Positions 1-9,120 are shown, numbered from the stretch's first letter. The stretch is DNA of 36,454 nt from Urechidicola sp. (GCA_028599075.1 JAQRMW010000179.1:1-36454), one strand, 5' to 3'. Notes: generated by a model not told the origin, from the sequence alone. Program-made: numbers and translations.

Positions 1-45
1 GCACAAGTTCTTTTTACATTTAAAGGAATGTGAATATCGTTATAA

Positions 46-2934
46 TTATAGAAATAAAAATTTGTATATTAGCACCCTAAAATTAATCAAAGATAACCCT
101 CTTAAGTTATCTTGAACCTTATTTTTTAATACAATCTTTTGCAATTCTTTTGGAAACCCACCAACAGGCTGCCCTAAATCTCCTTTAAAAAAGTTGATGA
201 CAGATTCTGGAAAAGAGATTTCATGCCCACGTTCCATAACGTCTTGAGGCGATAAATCATTTGTCACCATAAAAATTGCCATATCACCAACCACCTTAGA
301 ACTAGGAGTTACTTTTACCAAATCGCCAAACATCATATTTACTTCATGGTACATTTTTTTAACTTCATCAAAACGATCTGCTAAACCTAATGCTGTTGCT
401 TGTGGTCTAAGATTTGAATACTGACCTCCCGGAATTTCATGCTGAAAGACTTCTGCAGTTCCCGATTTTAATCCAGACTCAAATGGATAATAATACTCAC
501 GGATATCTTCCCAATAATTAGAAAACTGGTTCAGTTTCTCTAAATCAAAATCATTGTAGCGGTCATGGTATTTTAACATTTCTACTACCGAATTAAAATT
601 GGGTTGCGATGTCAATCCAGACAATCCGCCCAAGGCAACATCCACAACATCAACACCAGCTTCAATTGCTTTTAAATAAGTTGCCGATTGCAATGATGAG
701 GTATCATGTGTGTGTAAATGAATAGGAATGTTAACAGCATTTTTAATTGCTGGTATCAATTCGGCAGCGGCAAAAGGTTTTAACAACCCAGCCATATCTT
801 TAATGGCAATCATATGCGCTCCAGCATTTTCTAAATCTTTTGCAAGTTGCGTGTAATAGTTGAGGTTGTATTTTGTATTGTTTTTGTCTAGGATATCTCC
901 GGTATAACTGATAGCTGCTTGTGCAATTCCACCAGTTTGATTCCGAACATAGTTAATACTAGGCTCCATGGCTTTTACCCAGTTTAACGAATCAAATATT
1001 CTAAAAATATCAATACCATTTTCCCAAGATTTAACAACAAATTTTTCTATTAAGTTATCCGGATATGCAGCATAACCTACAGCATTTGATCCGCGTAATA
1101 GCATTTGAAATAAAATATTGGGCATAGCAGTTCGCAACTCTCTTAATCGTGTCCATGGACTTTCGTGTAAGAACCTTAAACAAACATCAAAAGTAGCTCC
1201 ACCCCAAACTTCTAAGCTAAAGGTATTTGCATGATTTTTTGCAAAACTCTCAGCAACATTTAGCATGTCGAAAGTTCGCATACGTGTTGCTAATAAAGAT
1301 TGATGTGCATCTCTTAAAGTAGTATCAGTAAAATGAATTTTGTTGTCGTTTTTTAACCATTCACAAAACTTGTTTGCCCCCATTTCGGTAAGCATATCTT
1401 TTGTCCCTTTTGGATAGGGTTCAAGAGCATTGTAATTCGGAGTTTTTGGAATTCGTAACTCTTTATTCTTATCAATATATTTTACATCGGTATTGCCGTT
1501 TACAATAACTTCTCCTAAAAATTTTGTGAGTTTACTTGTTCTGTCTTGAGGGAGGTTTATGTCAAATAATTCGGATGTATTTTGAATAAAATTTACATTT
1601 ACCTTTCCTGCTTTAAAGGTTTCGTGTTGAATCACATTTTGTAAAAACTGCATATTTGTTTTTACACCTCGGACTCTAAACTCTTTTAAAGCACGAATCA
1701 TTTTTCTGATAGCTCCATCTAAAGTTCTTCCATGAGCAGATACTTTTACGAGCATCGAATCAAAAAATGGGCTGATTTTAGAAGACTGATAAACTGAGCC
1801 AGCATCTAGCCTAATTCCCATTCCTGCTGCTGATCTGTAGGTAGAGATGGTTCCGTAATCTGGAGTAAAATTATTTTCTGGATCTTCGGTTGTGATTCTA
1901 CATTGCAATGCAAACCCATAAGTAGATAAGCCTTCTTGCTCGTATATTTTAATTTGTTTGCTGTCTAATTTATATCCTGCTGCAACAAAAATTTGCGTTT
2001 TAACTAGGTCTATTCCTGTAACCATTTCGGTAACGGTATGCTCAACTTGAATACGTGGGTTGACTTCAATAAAATAGACTTCATCATTTTGGCCGACTAA
2101 AAATTCGACGGTACCAATATTATTATAGTTTACTTCATTGGCAATTGCAAGTGCGTATTTGTATAAACTTTGTTTTACTTTTTCTGATACATTGTGAGAT
2201 GGTGCAATCTCTACAACCTTTTGATGTCTTCTTTGTACAGAACAATCCCGCTCAAATAAATGACGAATATTACCATAATTGTCAGCAGCAATTTGTACTT
2301 CTAGATGTTTGGGATTCTCAACATATTTTTCTAAAAACATGGTGCCATCACCAAAAGCATTTAGGGCCTCATTTTTTGCACCATCAAAAGTAGCTTCTAA
2401 ATCTTTGGGGTTTCTTACAATTCGCATACCTCTTCCACCGCCACCAGAAGCAGCTTTTAGCATCAATGGATACCCAATATTTTCTGCTTCTGATAAAGCA
2501 ATTTTTAAATTGATAAGCTCATTTTTGTTTCCTTCAATGATTGGAACCTCACATTTTTTAGCAATTTTTTTGGCGGTAATTTTATCACCTAAGGCATCCA
2601 TCACTCTAGGGTCTGGACCAATAAATATAATATCATTTTCAGCACACTTACGCGCAAATTCAGAATTTTCTGACAGGAATCCATACCCAGGATGTATAGC
2701 ATTGGCATTTTTTATTTTTGCCAAATTAATGATTTCATCAATATTCAAATAAGGTTTTAGGGGTTCGTTATCTTTCCCTATTTGATATGATTCATCAGCC
2801 TTATAGCGATGTTGCGAGTAGCGATCTTCGTAGGTGTAAACCGCTAGGGTAGGTACGTTTAGTTCGGTACATGCTCTTAAAATTCTGATCGCAATTTCTC
2901 CGCGATTGGCAACTAATACTTTCTTGATTTTCAT
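46..2934 (-). CDS. pyc: Pyruvate carboxylase, C-terminally truncated
   Basis: Biotin-dependent carboxylation of pyruvate to oxaloacetate (anaplerosis). Visible in order: biotin carboxylase N-domain (VLVANRGEIAIRI near residue 6), glycine-rich ATP-grasp loop KAASGGGGRGM near residue 160, ATP-grasp signature FIEVNPRIQVEHTVTE near 290, and the carboxyltransferase domain from FTDTTLRDAHQS near 533, with AIKDMAGLL near 708 and HLHTHDTSS near 741. The protein is 962 residues, whereas the family is about 1150. Family-like sequence ends at GGFPKELQKIVLKNK (coding position about 118). The last 25 residues are unrelated, so the C-terminal end of the enzyme including the biotinyl (AMKM) domain is missing. 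The broken product cannot carry its own biotin. A disrupted gene, an insertion next to the window edge or an assembly junction are all possible. Confidence 0.9.
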   Translation of the reverse strand: MKIKKVLVANRGEIAIRILRACTELNVPTLAVYTYEDRYSQHRYKADESYQIGKDNEPLKPYLNIDEIINLAKIKNANAIHPGYGFLSENSEFARKCAENDIIFIGPDPRVMDALGDKITAKKIAKKCEVPIIEGNKNELINLKIALSEAENIGYPLMLKAASGGGGRGMRIVRNPKDLEATFDGAKNEALNAFGDGTMFLEKYVENPKHLEVQIAADNYGNIRHLFERDCSVQRRHQKVVEIAPSHNVSEKVKQSLYKYALAIANEVNYNNIGTVEFLVGQNDEVYFIEVNPRIQVEHTVTEMVTGIDLVKTQIFVAAGYKLDSKQIKIYEQEGLSTYGFALQCRITTEDPENNFTPDYGTISTYRSAAGMGIRLDAGSVYQSSKISPFFDSMLVKVSAHGRTLDGAIRKMIRALKEFRVRGVKTNMQFLQNVIQHETFKAGKVNVNFIQNTSELFDINLPQDRTSKLTKFLGEVIVNGNTDVKYIDKNKELRIPKTPNYNALEPYPKGTKDMLTEMGANKFCEWLKNDNKIHFTDTTLRDAHQSLLATRMRTFDMLNVAESFAKNHANTFSLEVWGGATFDVCLRFLHESPWTRLRELRTAMPNILFQMLLRGSNAVGYAAYPDNLIEKFVVKSWENGIDIFRIFDSLNWVKAMEPSINYVRNQTGGIAQAAISYTGDILDKNNTKYNLNYYTQLAKDLENAGAHMIAIKDMAGLLKPFAAAELIPAIKNAVNIPIHLHTHDTSSLQSATYLKAIEAGVDVVDVALGGLSGLTSQPNFNSVVEMLKYHDRYNDFDLEKLNQFSNYWEDIREYYYPFESGLKSGTAEVFQHEIPGGQYSNLRPQATALGLADRFDEVKKMYHEVNMMFGDLVKVTPSSKVVGDMAIFMVTNDLSPQDVMERGHEISFPESVINFFKGDLGQPVGGFPKELQKIVLKNKVQDNLRGLSLINFRVLIYKFLFL
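90..113. repeat. Inverted repeat at the pyruvate carboxylase break point
   Basis: Arms AAGATAAC (90-97) and GTTATCTT (106-113) are perfectly complementary around an 8-nt centre. The repeat starts about 5 nt beyond the last codon that fits pyruvate carboxylase. It may be the end of an inserted element or a small hairpin; sequence beyond the window edge is not available. Confidence 0.6.
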
Positions 2935-3010
2935 GCAATTGTTTTTTATTGGTTAATCTAAAGTGTTTTGTTAACTGAAATTCTTCCATAAACTGAAACT
3001 TCAAAATGAT

Positions 3011-3043
3011 GAGATTCCTCCTCATTCTTCGTTCGGAATGACA
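3011..3043. repeat. Dispersed Bacteroidetes intergenic repeat (REP-like)
   Basis: The stretch runs from GAGATTCCTCCTCATTC to GTTCGGAATGACA. On the minus strand it reads TGTCATTCCGAACGAAG, then GAATGAGGAGGAATCTC. ATTCC and GGAAT can pair. From memory this is a recurrent intergenic repeat in many Bacteroidota genomes. It lies between the kinase-like gene and pyc. Confidence 0.55.
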
Positions 3044-3081
3044 TTAATCTAAACCATCAAACAATATCAATCAACAAATGC

Positions 3082-4143
3082 TCATCTAATAATATATGGA
3101 TTGATATTTTTATAATTTCGGATAATAAAATCTAAAGCGGTTTTTAGAATATCACCCATATTAGTTGATTTTTTAAAATTAACATCACCTGTTAATTCTA
3201 GTAAACCAGTTTTTAATTCTTCCACTTTTTCTGGAGTAGAGATTTTGTCATGCCGCATACAATCTAATAATTTATTGAGTCTGTCTATATCGCTACTTGC
3301 TCTTTTGGCTAATAATGACCTTTCTTCTTTTTTATATTGCTCAATAGATTCTTCTTTTAAAATCTCTGAAGTCATTTTTACCAAGATATTGTTTTCCTTT
3401 AAAAATTGAGGTTTATATACTTTAGGGTTTCCTTCAAAACTTTGTTGATCAAAATCAATGGCTCTTATTCGGTATTGGATTCTGTCAAAATCATGCGTCA
3501 AAACGATTACATAATTGTAAGAACGCATATCACCTAATAATCGAGCAAAGCTCCGCTCATTAAATTTTACAAACTCTTTAACAATGGCTGTTTTGTCTTG
3601 TAGTGAACATTTATCTAATTGGTCAGCAATAAAAACATCACCCGGTATCCCAGAAATATGCTCTTCTATAAGTGTATCTTCATGAACTAAGAAATTGATA
3701 AGGTTGGGAGACAAAAGATGCTCTAACTCCAATCCATAAATACGTGATGCGTCTGCAACTTTTACATATAGGTAAATATAATTATCGTTTAAAATATTTC
3801 GAACTTTTACTCTAAATGGTTTCGAATTGCCAAAGGTGCAAAAATCAATTGTATCTATATTAAGAAAGGGTAAAATAGAATCGCTACCATCGGCATGTAA
3901 GATGGTGTACATTTGTTTTAAACGCAAATCTATTTCTTGTCGTTCGTGCTCAGCATAGTAAGTACTTACCCAAAGTGTGTCGTTTCCGTCTTCGTCATAA
4001 ATTTCTATGGCACCTTGAAAGCGCAATAAATCATCATAAAAAATAGGGATTTTTATATTCCGGCTATGTTCGGTTAAGTAATTAGATAACTGCTCAGTAA
4101 TAGGAAAAGCAGGTTTCTTTTTTGACATCAATTTTTTGTCCAT
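3082..4143 (-). CDS. Uncharacterised protein with kinase-fold-like motifs
   Basis: I do not recognise a named family. The ORF can also open at GTG 4149, but ATG 4143 (MDKKLMSKKK) is the more likely start, giving 353 residues with no signal peptide or membrane segment. The middle resembles aminoglycoside phosphotransferase/choline-kinase catalytic cores: GDMRSYN (about 204-210) has the D-x4-N spacing of HGDLHxxN, followed 19 residues later by IDFD (about 229-232) like the metal-binding DFD/DFG. Upstream, YLYVKVADASRIYGLELE (about 125) could supply the nucleotide-binding lysine and helix-C glutamate, and TLIEEHISGIPG (about 157) looks like a hinge. These matches are inference from motif spacing. 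It lies 147 bp upstream of pyc on the same strand, so co-expression is possible. The C-terminal 90 residues are charged and helical. Confidence 0.75.
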   Translation of the reverse strand: MDKKLMSKKKPAFPITEQLSNYLTEHSRNIKIPIFYDDLLRFQGAIEIYDEDGNDTLWVSTYYAEHERQEIDLRLKQMYTILHADGSDSILPFLNIDTIDFCTFGNSKPFRVKVRNILNDNYIYLYVKVADASRIYGLELEHLLSPNLINFLVHEDTLIEEHISGIPGDVFIADQLDKCSLQDKTAIVKEFVKFNERSFARLLGDMRSYNYVIVLTHDFDRIQYRIRAIDFDQQSFEGNPKVYKPQFLKENNILVKMTSEILKEESIEQYKKEERSLLAKRASSDIDRLNKLLDCMRHDKISTPEKVEELKTGLLELTGDVNFKKSTNMGDILKTALDFIIRNYKNINPYIIR

Positions 4144-4343
4144 TGGCACTTTTATAGAATCTTTTTAAAGATACTAGGAAATGATTAATAAAACAAAAAA
4201 TTTTGTCGTTCCTGTAAAAATAGAAATTGTTTAATCGCTGAATTGTAAAGGGAGTAATAACCTAAGAAGTGATTGTGTTTTTAGGAGGTTTGTTTATCGG
4301 TTAGTGTATGGTTAGTAACAAGTAATTAATTTAGCGCAAGTAT

Positions 4344-4925
4344 TTATATTTTGTACCGATAGTGTCCAATTATTGTAAAATCAAAAAGACAATCTTCCAA
4401 AACTTGTCCTCCTCCAATATTATGGACGATTAAATATCTTTCTCCGTCTTTTGATTTTTTATCAACTACAATTCCGATATGCGTAATTGCTCCACCTAAA
4501 TTCCAACAAACTATATCTCCTGGTATATAATCTTTTGCATTTTCTGAAATGGGTTTTTCCGCGCCTTTTCTTTTGAAAAAGGTCATTAAATTAGGAACTC
4601 TCCTATGATCAATATTACTGTCAGTCGCTTTAAGTCCCCAAATTTTCGGATATGAACTAAAGCCGGACTTCATATCAATATGAACTTCTTTTTGTAAGTC
4701 AATTCCAATTTTTCGATATGCTCTTATCACAACATCTGTGCAAACACCTTTTCCACTTGGCACATCTCCATTTGGATAATCTATCGAAAAATAGCTTGGG
4801 TCGTAAGTCACCTTCTGCTTGGTCAATTCCAAAGCACCATCAGACAGCTCAATTTGTTCCGTATTTGTTTGAGCAAAACAAAGGTTAATTGCAAGAAATA
4901 ATATTATTAAAATTGACTTTTTCAT
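4344..4925 (-). CDS. DUF1287 family secreted protein
   Basis: 193 residues beginning with a clear signal peptide (MKKSILIILFLAINLCFAQ), so exported. The body fits DUF1287, a papain-like NlpC/P60-related fold: GKGVCTDVVIRAYRKIG around 58-75 holds the candidate catalytic cysteine, and AITHIGIVVDKKS around 146 the histidine. The DYIPGDIVCWNL stretch is characteristic of the family. The biochemical activity is unproven; a cell-wall or peptide amidase-like role is inferred from the fold. It is separated by more than 180 bp from both neighbours, so probably a single-gene unit. Confidence 0.8.
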   Translation of the reverse strand: MKKSILIILFLAINLCFAQTNTEQIELSDGALELTKQKVTYDPSYFSIDYPNGDVPSGKGVCTDVVIRAYRKIGIDLQKEVHIDMKSGFSSYPKIWGLKATDSNIDHRRVPNLMTFFKRKGAEKPISENAKDYIPGDIVCWNLGGAITHIGIVVDKKSKDGERYLIVHNIGGGQVLEDCLFDFTIIGHYRYKI

Positions 4926-4985
4926 ATGTGTGCTAATGATAAGATAAGTTCTGTTTCAATTGATTTTATCGTCTGATACTGACAA

Positions 4986-5003
4986 TCCCGATAATTATCG
5001 GGA
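4986..5003. repeat. Perfect 18-bp palindrome
   Basis: TCCCGATAATTATCGGGA is fully self-complementary, a GC-capped palindrome in an AT-rich spacer between the DUF1287 and transglutaminase genes. The same kind of palindrome is common between genes in Bacteroidota. It may be a dispersed repeat; it lacks a T-run, so it is not a standard terminator. Confidence 0.6.
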
Positions 5004-5110
5004 CAGCACAGATAAACAAACTTAGTTGTTTTTTATGAGAATATCAAAATACAAGCCCACTTCAAATAAATAAAACAGATTTTGATATTTCGCCTTTAGT
5101 AAGAATGATA

Positions 5111-6118
5111 TTAACCCTTTTTTACCTTTATAGTATAGGTAGCAACTATATCATTGTCAATTTTTAAATGAACATCATAATAGCCTAACCATTTAAACTT
5201 GCTTTTAAAAGTGATCTTTCCGTTTTTATTTTTGATATCATAAATCGGGAAATCACTTTCATCATTTTTTAGAAAATGAATGAGTGATATATTGTCAGCA
5301 GAATTTTGTTTAAGTGTTTTAAATTCAAAATTAACGGCTGTGTTTTTGTTAACTTCAATATTCATTTTAGCTGGACTCACGGGTATGACTTTATGTTTAA
5401 ACGTTTCGGCATACACAAGTGGCGCATTAACAAAAACGGAATTTGTTAAAGTCGAATTCAGTAGCCACTTTTTATCAATAGGATAATGGCTTCTAGAAAA
5501 TAAAAGGGGGCTAGCTAAAAAGTAGCCATCATTATAATCGCTAATAAATGTGTTGTTAGCATCGGTATATCCACTAGACCAAGTAGCATCACACAAATAC
5601 CACTTGTTGTCTAGTTTTACAGCATTCCATGAATGGTTTGCCATTTCTAATTTTTCGATATTAGAATTTACAGTTCTTCCATATCTATCAACAATTACAC
5701 ATTCAATGTTTGCCAAAAAGGCAAGCTCTTTAATTAAATATGCATAACCTGTACACATTGTTTTGTTGTGTTTTAACAACTTTTTAAAAGCGATAATTTT
5801 ATAATCATTATTCCATTTAATGAGTTGAATACTATCGTTCATAAATTTTTTGCGCTTTCTATCAACTTTATTGTGCTGATAAATATCTCCTTCTATATTA
5901 GTACAAACCCATGTGTAAATTGCTCTAAATTTCTCAACATCTGTGGTGAGTTTTGATGTTAACTTATGGCTGAGTAGTGCTAAGTTTTCTAAACTTTCAC
6001 CTTTGTTTAATTTAGCAATATTGTCAGCTATTGTAAAATCAATATTTTTAAAATCGGATACTTGAGCATTCGATATATAAAAAATTAGAATTGAAAAAAG
6101 GAGCAGGCTTCTTTTCAT
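5111..6118 (-). CDS. Transglutaminase-like domain protein, secreted
   Basis: 335 residues with an N-terminal signal peptide (MKRSLLLFSILIFYISNAQ). A transglutaminase-like/papain-fold core is visible: helix FRAIYTWVCTNI near 63, the nucleophile motif KTMCTGYAYLIKELA near 119, the histidine in NHSWNAVKLDNKWYLCDAT near 160-178 and the aspartate in CDATW, giving a plausible Cys-His-Asp triad. The C-terminal third looks like a beta-rich domain. The substrate is unknown; periplasmic or surface peptide processing is likely. It starts 5 bp after the stop of the upstream Cys-rich/CarboxypepD gene, so the two are probably co-transcribed. Confidence 0.85.
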   Translation of the reverse strand: MKRSLLLFSILIFYISNAQVSDFKNIDFTIADNIAKLNKGESLENLALLSHKLTSKLTTDVEKFRAIYTWVCTNIEGDIYQHNKVDRKRKKFMNDSIQLIKWNNDYKIIAFKKLLKHNKTMCTGYAYLIKELAFLANIECVIVDRYGRTVNSNIEKLEMANHSWNAVKLDNKWYLCDATWSSGYTDANNTFISDYNDGYFLASPLLFSRSHYPIDKKWLLNSTLTNSVFVNAPLVYAETFKHKVIPVSPAKMNIEVNKNTAVNFEFKTLKQNSADNISLIHFLKNDESDFPIYDIKNKNGKITFKSKFKWLGYYDVHLKIDNDIVATYTIKVKKG

Positions 6119-6123
6119 AGAAA

Positions 6124-6786
6124 TTACCTTTTAGAAGAATACACTTTCTTAACTGCAACTTTACCAAGTATTACAATTTCAGATAATTGCATATCTACTT
6201 TCAATGCAACATCCGAAGCAGAATTATCATCCGTAATAACTACCTTTTGCGATTTTAATCCTATAAAGCTAAAAACTAAAACATCTCCATTTTTTAAAGG
6301 TTTAGGAAACTCAAAATTACCATCAAAATCAGTTTCTGTACCAATGGTAGTTCCCTCTAATAGAACGCTTACTCCTGGTAAAACAGTAGTGTCATCAGAA
6401 ACAGTCCCTTTAACTATAATAGTTGCTTCTTGTTGCGTTGTAATCGTTTTTGAAGGTGCGGGTTTTACAGTTTCAGTTTGTGCCTGCATTGTATTGAATG
6501 TAAAAAGTGATAAAAAGGCTAGCCCTATGCCACTTAAAAAACGAAGCTTTTTTCTTTGAGAGCTTTTTTCTGAATAGGTTTTTAATTGGCTTGAATTAAA
6601 TTTACCACAAGTATCTTGATTGCTGTAGTTCTTAAAGTAATTCATTATTTCTTCTGGACTTTTTTTTGAAAAGTCGATGACCTCTTTTTGGCAAGTACCA
6701 CAAAACCCACCATCTAAAGTAGGTGTGAATTGATTAAAATTTTCTGAACAAGGGGTGTTGATTTCTAAGTTGATTTGATTTTTCAT
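6124..6786 (-). CDS. Membrane protein with Cys-rich N-terminus and CarboxypepD-like domain
   Basis: 220 residues. The N-terminal part carries C13, C29, C32 and C60 in the arrangement C-x15-CGTCQKEVIDFSKKS...TCGKF, a domain seen repeatedly in Bacteroidota proteins of unknown function. It is followed by a basic stretch and one transmembrane helix at about 82-102. The outer half is a carboxypeptidase regulatory-like beta-sandwich (VKGTVSDDTTVLPGVSVLLEG...TDFDGNFEF near 125-160), a fold often found in surface and TonB-linked proteins. The Cys cluster probably lies in the cytoplasm and may bind metal (inference). It is transcribed ahead of the transglutaminase-like gene with a 5-bp gap. Confidence 0.75.
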   Translation of the reverse strand: MKNQINLEINTPCSENFNQFTPTLDGGFCGTCQKEVIDFSKKSPEEIMNYFKNYSNQDTCGKFNSSQLKTYSEKSSQRKKLRFLSGIGLAFLSLFTFNTMQAQTETVKPAPSKTITTQQEATIIVKGTVSDDTTVLPGVSVLLEGTTIGTETDFDGNFEFPKPLKNGDVLVFSFIGLKSQKVVITDDNSASDVALKVDMQLSEIVILGKVAVKKVYSSKR

Positions 6787-6924
6787 AATAAAGTATTTAT
6801 AAGATTAAACATGTTCAAACCTATAATTCATTATCAAGTTTAAAAATCAATATTGAGTGAAGTGTGCGTTTGGTTGAGTGAGATTGTGTTTTTAATTAGT
6901 TTGTAAAAAAGTTGTTTTAAACAA

Positions 6925-6954
6925 AAACCCGCTCCAAATAAATGAAACGGGTTT
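6925..6954 (-). terminator. Rho-independent terminator after htpG
   Basis: Arms AAACCCG (6925-6931) and CGGGTTT (6948-6954). Read on the minus strand, the second arm runs into TTTTTGTTT, so this ends htpG transcription 30 bp past its stop. Confidence 0.75.
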
Positions 6955-6984
6955 GTCTATTGTCTAGCTTCTATAGTCTATTGG

Positions 6985-8892
6985 CTATTTAACAAGCTCA
7001 TAACTTCGTTTAATAAAGTTTGTTAACTCCTCACCATGTAGTAAGTTCTGAGATAGCTTAGCCAAATCAAATGTTTGTTTAATTAAGCGTTCTTGCTTTT
7101 TAGCAGTCTTGGTATTTAAAATTTCACCAACCAATTCATTATTGGTATTTACAACCAAATTATACATATCAGGAAAATTACTCATTCCCATCATACCACC
7201 ACCTCCAGTAGCTTGCATTTCTTTCATACGACGCATAAATTCTGGTTGCGTAATAATAAACGGATTTGCTTTAGAGTCCATAGCTTCCATCTGAATCGTA
7301 TAGGTTTCTTTAGGAATACTAGTTTCTAAAACCGTTTTTAATTTCTCTTGTTCTTCATCAGTCAATTTGCTAATCTTAGTATCATCCTTTTTAATAAGGT
7401 TGTCTATATGATCAGAATCAACTCTAACAAATGAAACATTTTCATTACTCGTTTCTAATTTCTGAATTAAATGCGAAACGATAGGAGAATCTAATAACAA
7501 AACTTCATATCCTTTTTCTTTAGCATCTTGTATAAAACTGTGTTGTGCTTTAGCATCTGACGCATATAAGACAACAGTTTTGTCATCTTTGTCAGTTTGA
7601 TTTTCTTTGATTTTTGCTATCAATTCATCCCAAATATAATGAGTGCCATCAACAGTTGGATATAAAGCAAATTTGGTTGCTTTGTCAAAGAACTTATCTT
7701 CAGATAACATTCCGTATTCGATGATGATTTTAATATCATCCCATTTTTCCTCAAAAGCTTTTCTGTCATTTTTAAACAAGCTTGTTAATTTGTCAGCTAC
7801 TTTTTTAGTGATATAGCTAGAAATCTTTTTAACAGCACCATCGGCTTGTAAATAACTACGAGATACATTTAACGGAATGTCGGGTGAATCAATTACACCT
7901 CTTAGCATCTGTAAGAAATCTGGAACAATACCTTCTACATTATCCGTTACAAACACTTGGTTTTGATATAACTGAATTCTGTCTTTTTGTGGGTCTATAT
8001 TCTTGCTGATTTTAGGGAAATATAAAATTCCTGTCAGGTTAAAAGGATAATCAACATTTAAGTGGATGTTAAATAATGGCTCCTCAAACTGCATTGGATA
8101 CAACTCTCTATAAAAAGATTTGTAATCCTCATCTTCTAAATCACTCGGCGTTTTGGTCCAAGCCGGAGTTGGATTATTGATAATATTATCTACAGTAATT
8201 TTTTGTTGAGGTTCTGTTGTTTCTTTACCATCTTTATCTTTGGTAGTCTTTGGAGTATGTGCTGGATCATCAACTTCTTTGGTTCCAAACTTAATCGGAA
8301 TTGGCATAAACTTGTTATACTTAGTCAATAAACCACTGATTTTAGCCTCTTCTAGAAACTCAACCGAATCTTCATCAATATGCAAAACAATCTCAGTTCC
8401 TCTTACTTCTCTTTCGGTATCCTCTAATGTGTATTGCGGACTCCCGTCACACTCCCAACGTACCGCTTTAGTATCGTCTTTAAATGATTTTGTGAAAATT
8501 TCTACTCTTTCAGCAACCATAAATGCCGAGTAAAACCCTAGTCCAAAATGACCGATAATTCCGGTATCTGCATCTTTGTATTTCTCTACAAACTCTTCTG
8601 CTCCAGAAAATGCTACTTGGTTGATGTATTTCTCAACCTCTTCACCTGACATACCAACACCTTGATCAATAATTTTAATTTGCTTGTTGTCTTTATCAAC
8701 AATAACTTCAATCATCGGGTTACCGATATCACCTTTTACTTCTCCTAAAGTAGATAAGTGTTTTAACTTTAAAGTTGCGTCAGTTGCATTAGAGATTAAT
8801 TCGCGTAAAAAGATTTCATGATCAGAATACAAGAATTTCTTAATTATTGGGAAAATATTTTCTGCTGTTACATTAATGTTTCCAGTTGCCAT
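6985..8892 (-). CDS. htpG: Molecular chaperone HtpG (Hsp90 family)
   Basis: ATP-dependent cytosolic chaperone, dimeric. 635 residues, the normal bacterial length. The GHKL ATPase domain shows FLRELISNATDA near 31-42 (catalytic Glu and nucleotide-binding Asn), DQGVGMSGEEVE near 76 and GHFGLGFYSAFMVAERV near 114-130. The middle domain contains NVSRSYLQADG near 343. A short glycine/methionine segment, ATGGGGMMGMSNF, sits in the C-terminal domain near 570. The protein starts MATGNINVTAENIF, typical of Bacteroidota HtpG. It stands alone with its own terminator; the 262-bp upstream region has no obvious CIRCE-like palindrome. Confidence 0.97.
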   Translation of the reverse strand: MATGNINVTAENIFPIIKKFLYSDHEIFLRELISNATDATLKLKHLSTLGEVKGDIGNPMIEVIVDKDNKQIKIIDQGVGMSGEEVEKYINQVAFSGAEEFVEKYKDADTGIIGHFGLGFYSAFMVAERVEIFTKSFKDDTKAVRWECDGSPQYTLEDTEREVRGTEIVLHIDEDSVEFLEEAKISGLLTKYNKFMPIPIKFGTKEVDDPAHTPKTTKDKDGKETTEPQQKITVDNIINNPTPAWTKTPSDLEDEDYKSFYRELYPMQFEEPLFNIHLNVDYPFNLTGILYFPKISKNIDPQKDRIQLYQNQVFVTDNVEGIVPDFLQMLRGVIDSPDIPLNVSRSYLQADGAVKKISSYITKKVADKLTSLFKNDRKAFEEKWDDIKIIIEYGMLSEDKFFDKATKFALYPTVDGTHYIWDELIAKIKENQTDKDDKTVVLYASDAKAQHSFIQDAKEKGYEVLLLDSPIVSHLIQKLETSNENVSFVRVDSDHIDNLIKKDDTKISKLTDEEQEKLKTVLETSIPKETYTIQMEAMDSKANPFIITQPEFMRRMKEMQATGGGGMMGMSNFPDMYNLVVNTNNELVGEILNTKTAKKQERLIKQTFDLAKLSQNLLHGEELTNFIKRSYELVK

Positions 8893-8974
8893 ATTATTTT
8901 ATGTTTTTTAAATTATGATTGACAATAGTCAAAAAAAATACCAATTAGACATTTGTGACAAGATGACAGAAACA

Positions 8975-9010
8975 GTCATCAGTCTTCGGTCATCAGTCAT
9001 CAGTCTTCGG
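8975..9010. repeat. Two-copy 15-bp direct repeat
   Basis: GTCATCAGTCTTCGG occurs at 8975-8989 and again at 8996-9010 (21-bp period), joined by TCATCA. It lies between the divergently transcribed htpG and ketosynthase genes. Such GTCATCAGTC-type low-complexity repeats are scattered between flavobacterial genes; no function is evident. Confidence 0.6.
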
Positions 9011-9120
9011 TTATATTATTCTTATCATATGATTTTGCCCATATCAATCTCATAAGTAATTTACTTCAACATTGTATTAATTAATAATTACTATTCAAAG
9101 CATAACAAATATTTATTTAG

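Noticed and set aside
2279-2752. 157-codon plus-strand frame
   Set aside because: Antisense to the conserved biotin carboxylase domain of pyruvate carboxylase; no independent support.
4150-4343. Possible promoter or element in the spacer before the kinase-like gene
   Set aside because: A TATCTTTA sequence (minus strand, 4166-4173) is one mismatch from the -7 consensus, without a good -33 element; too weak to list.
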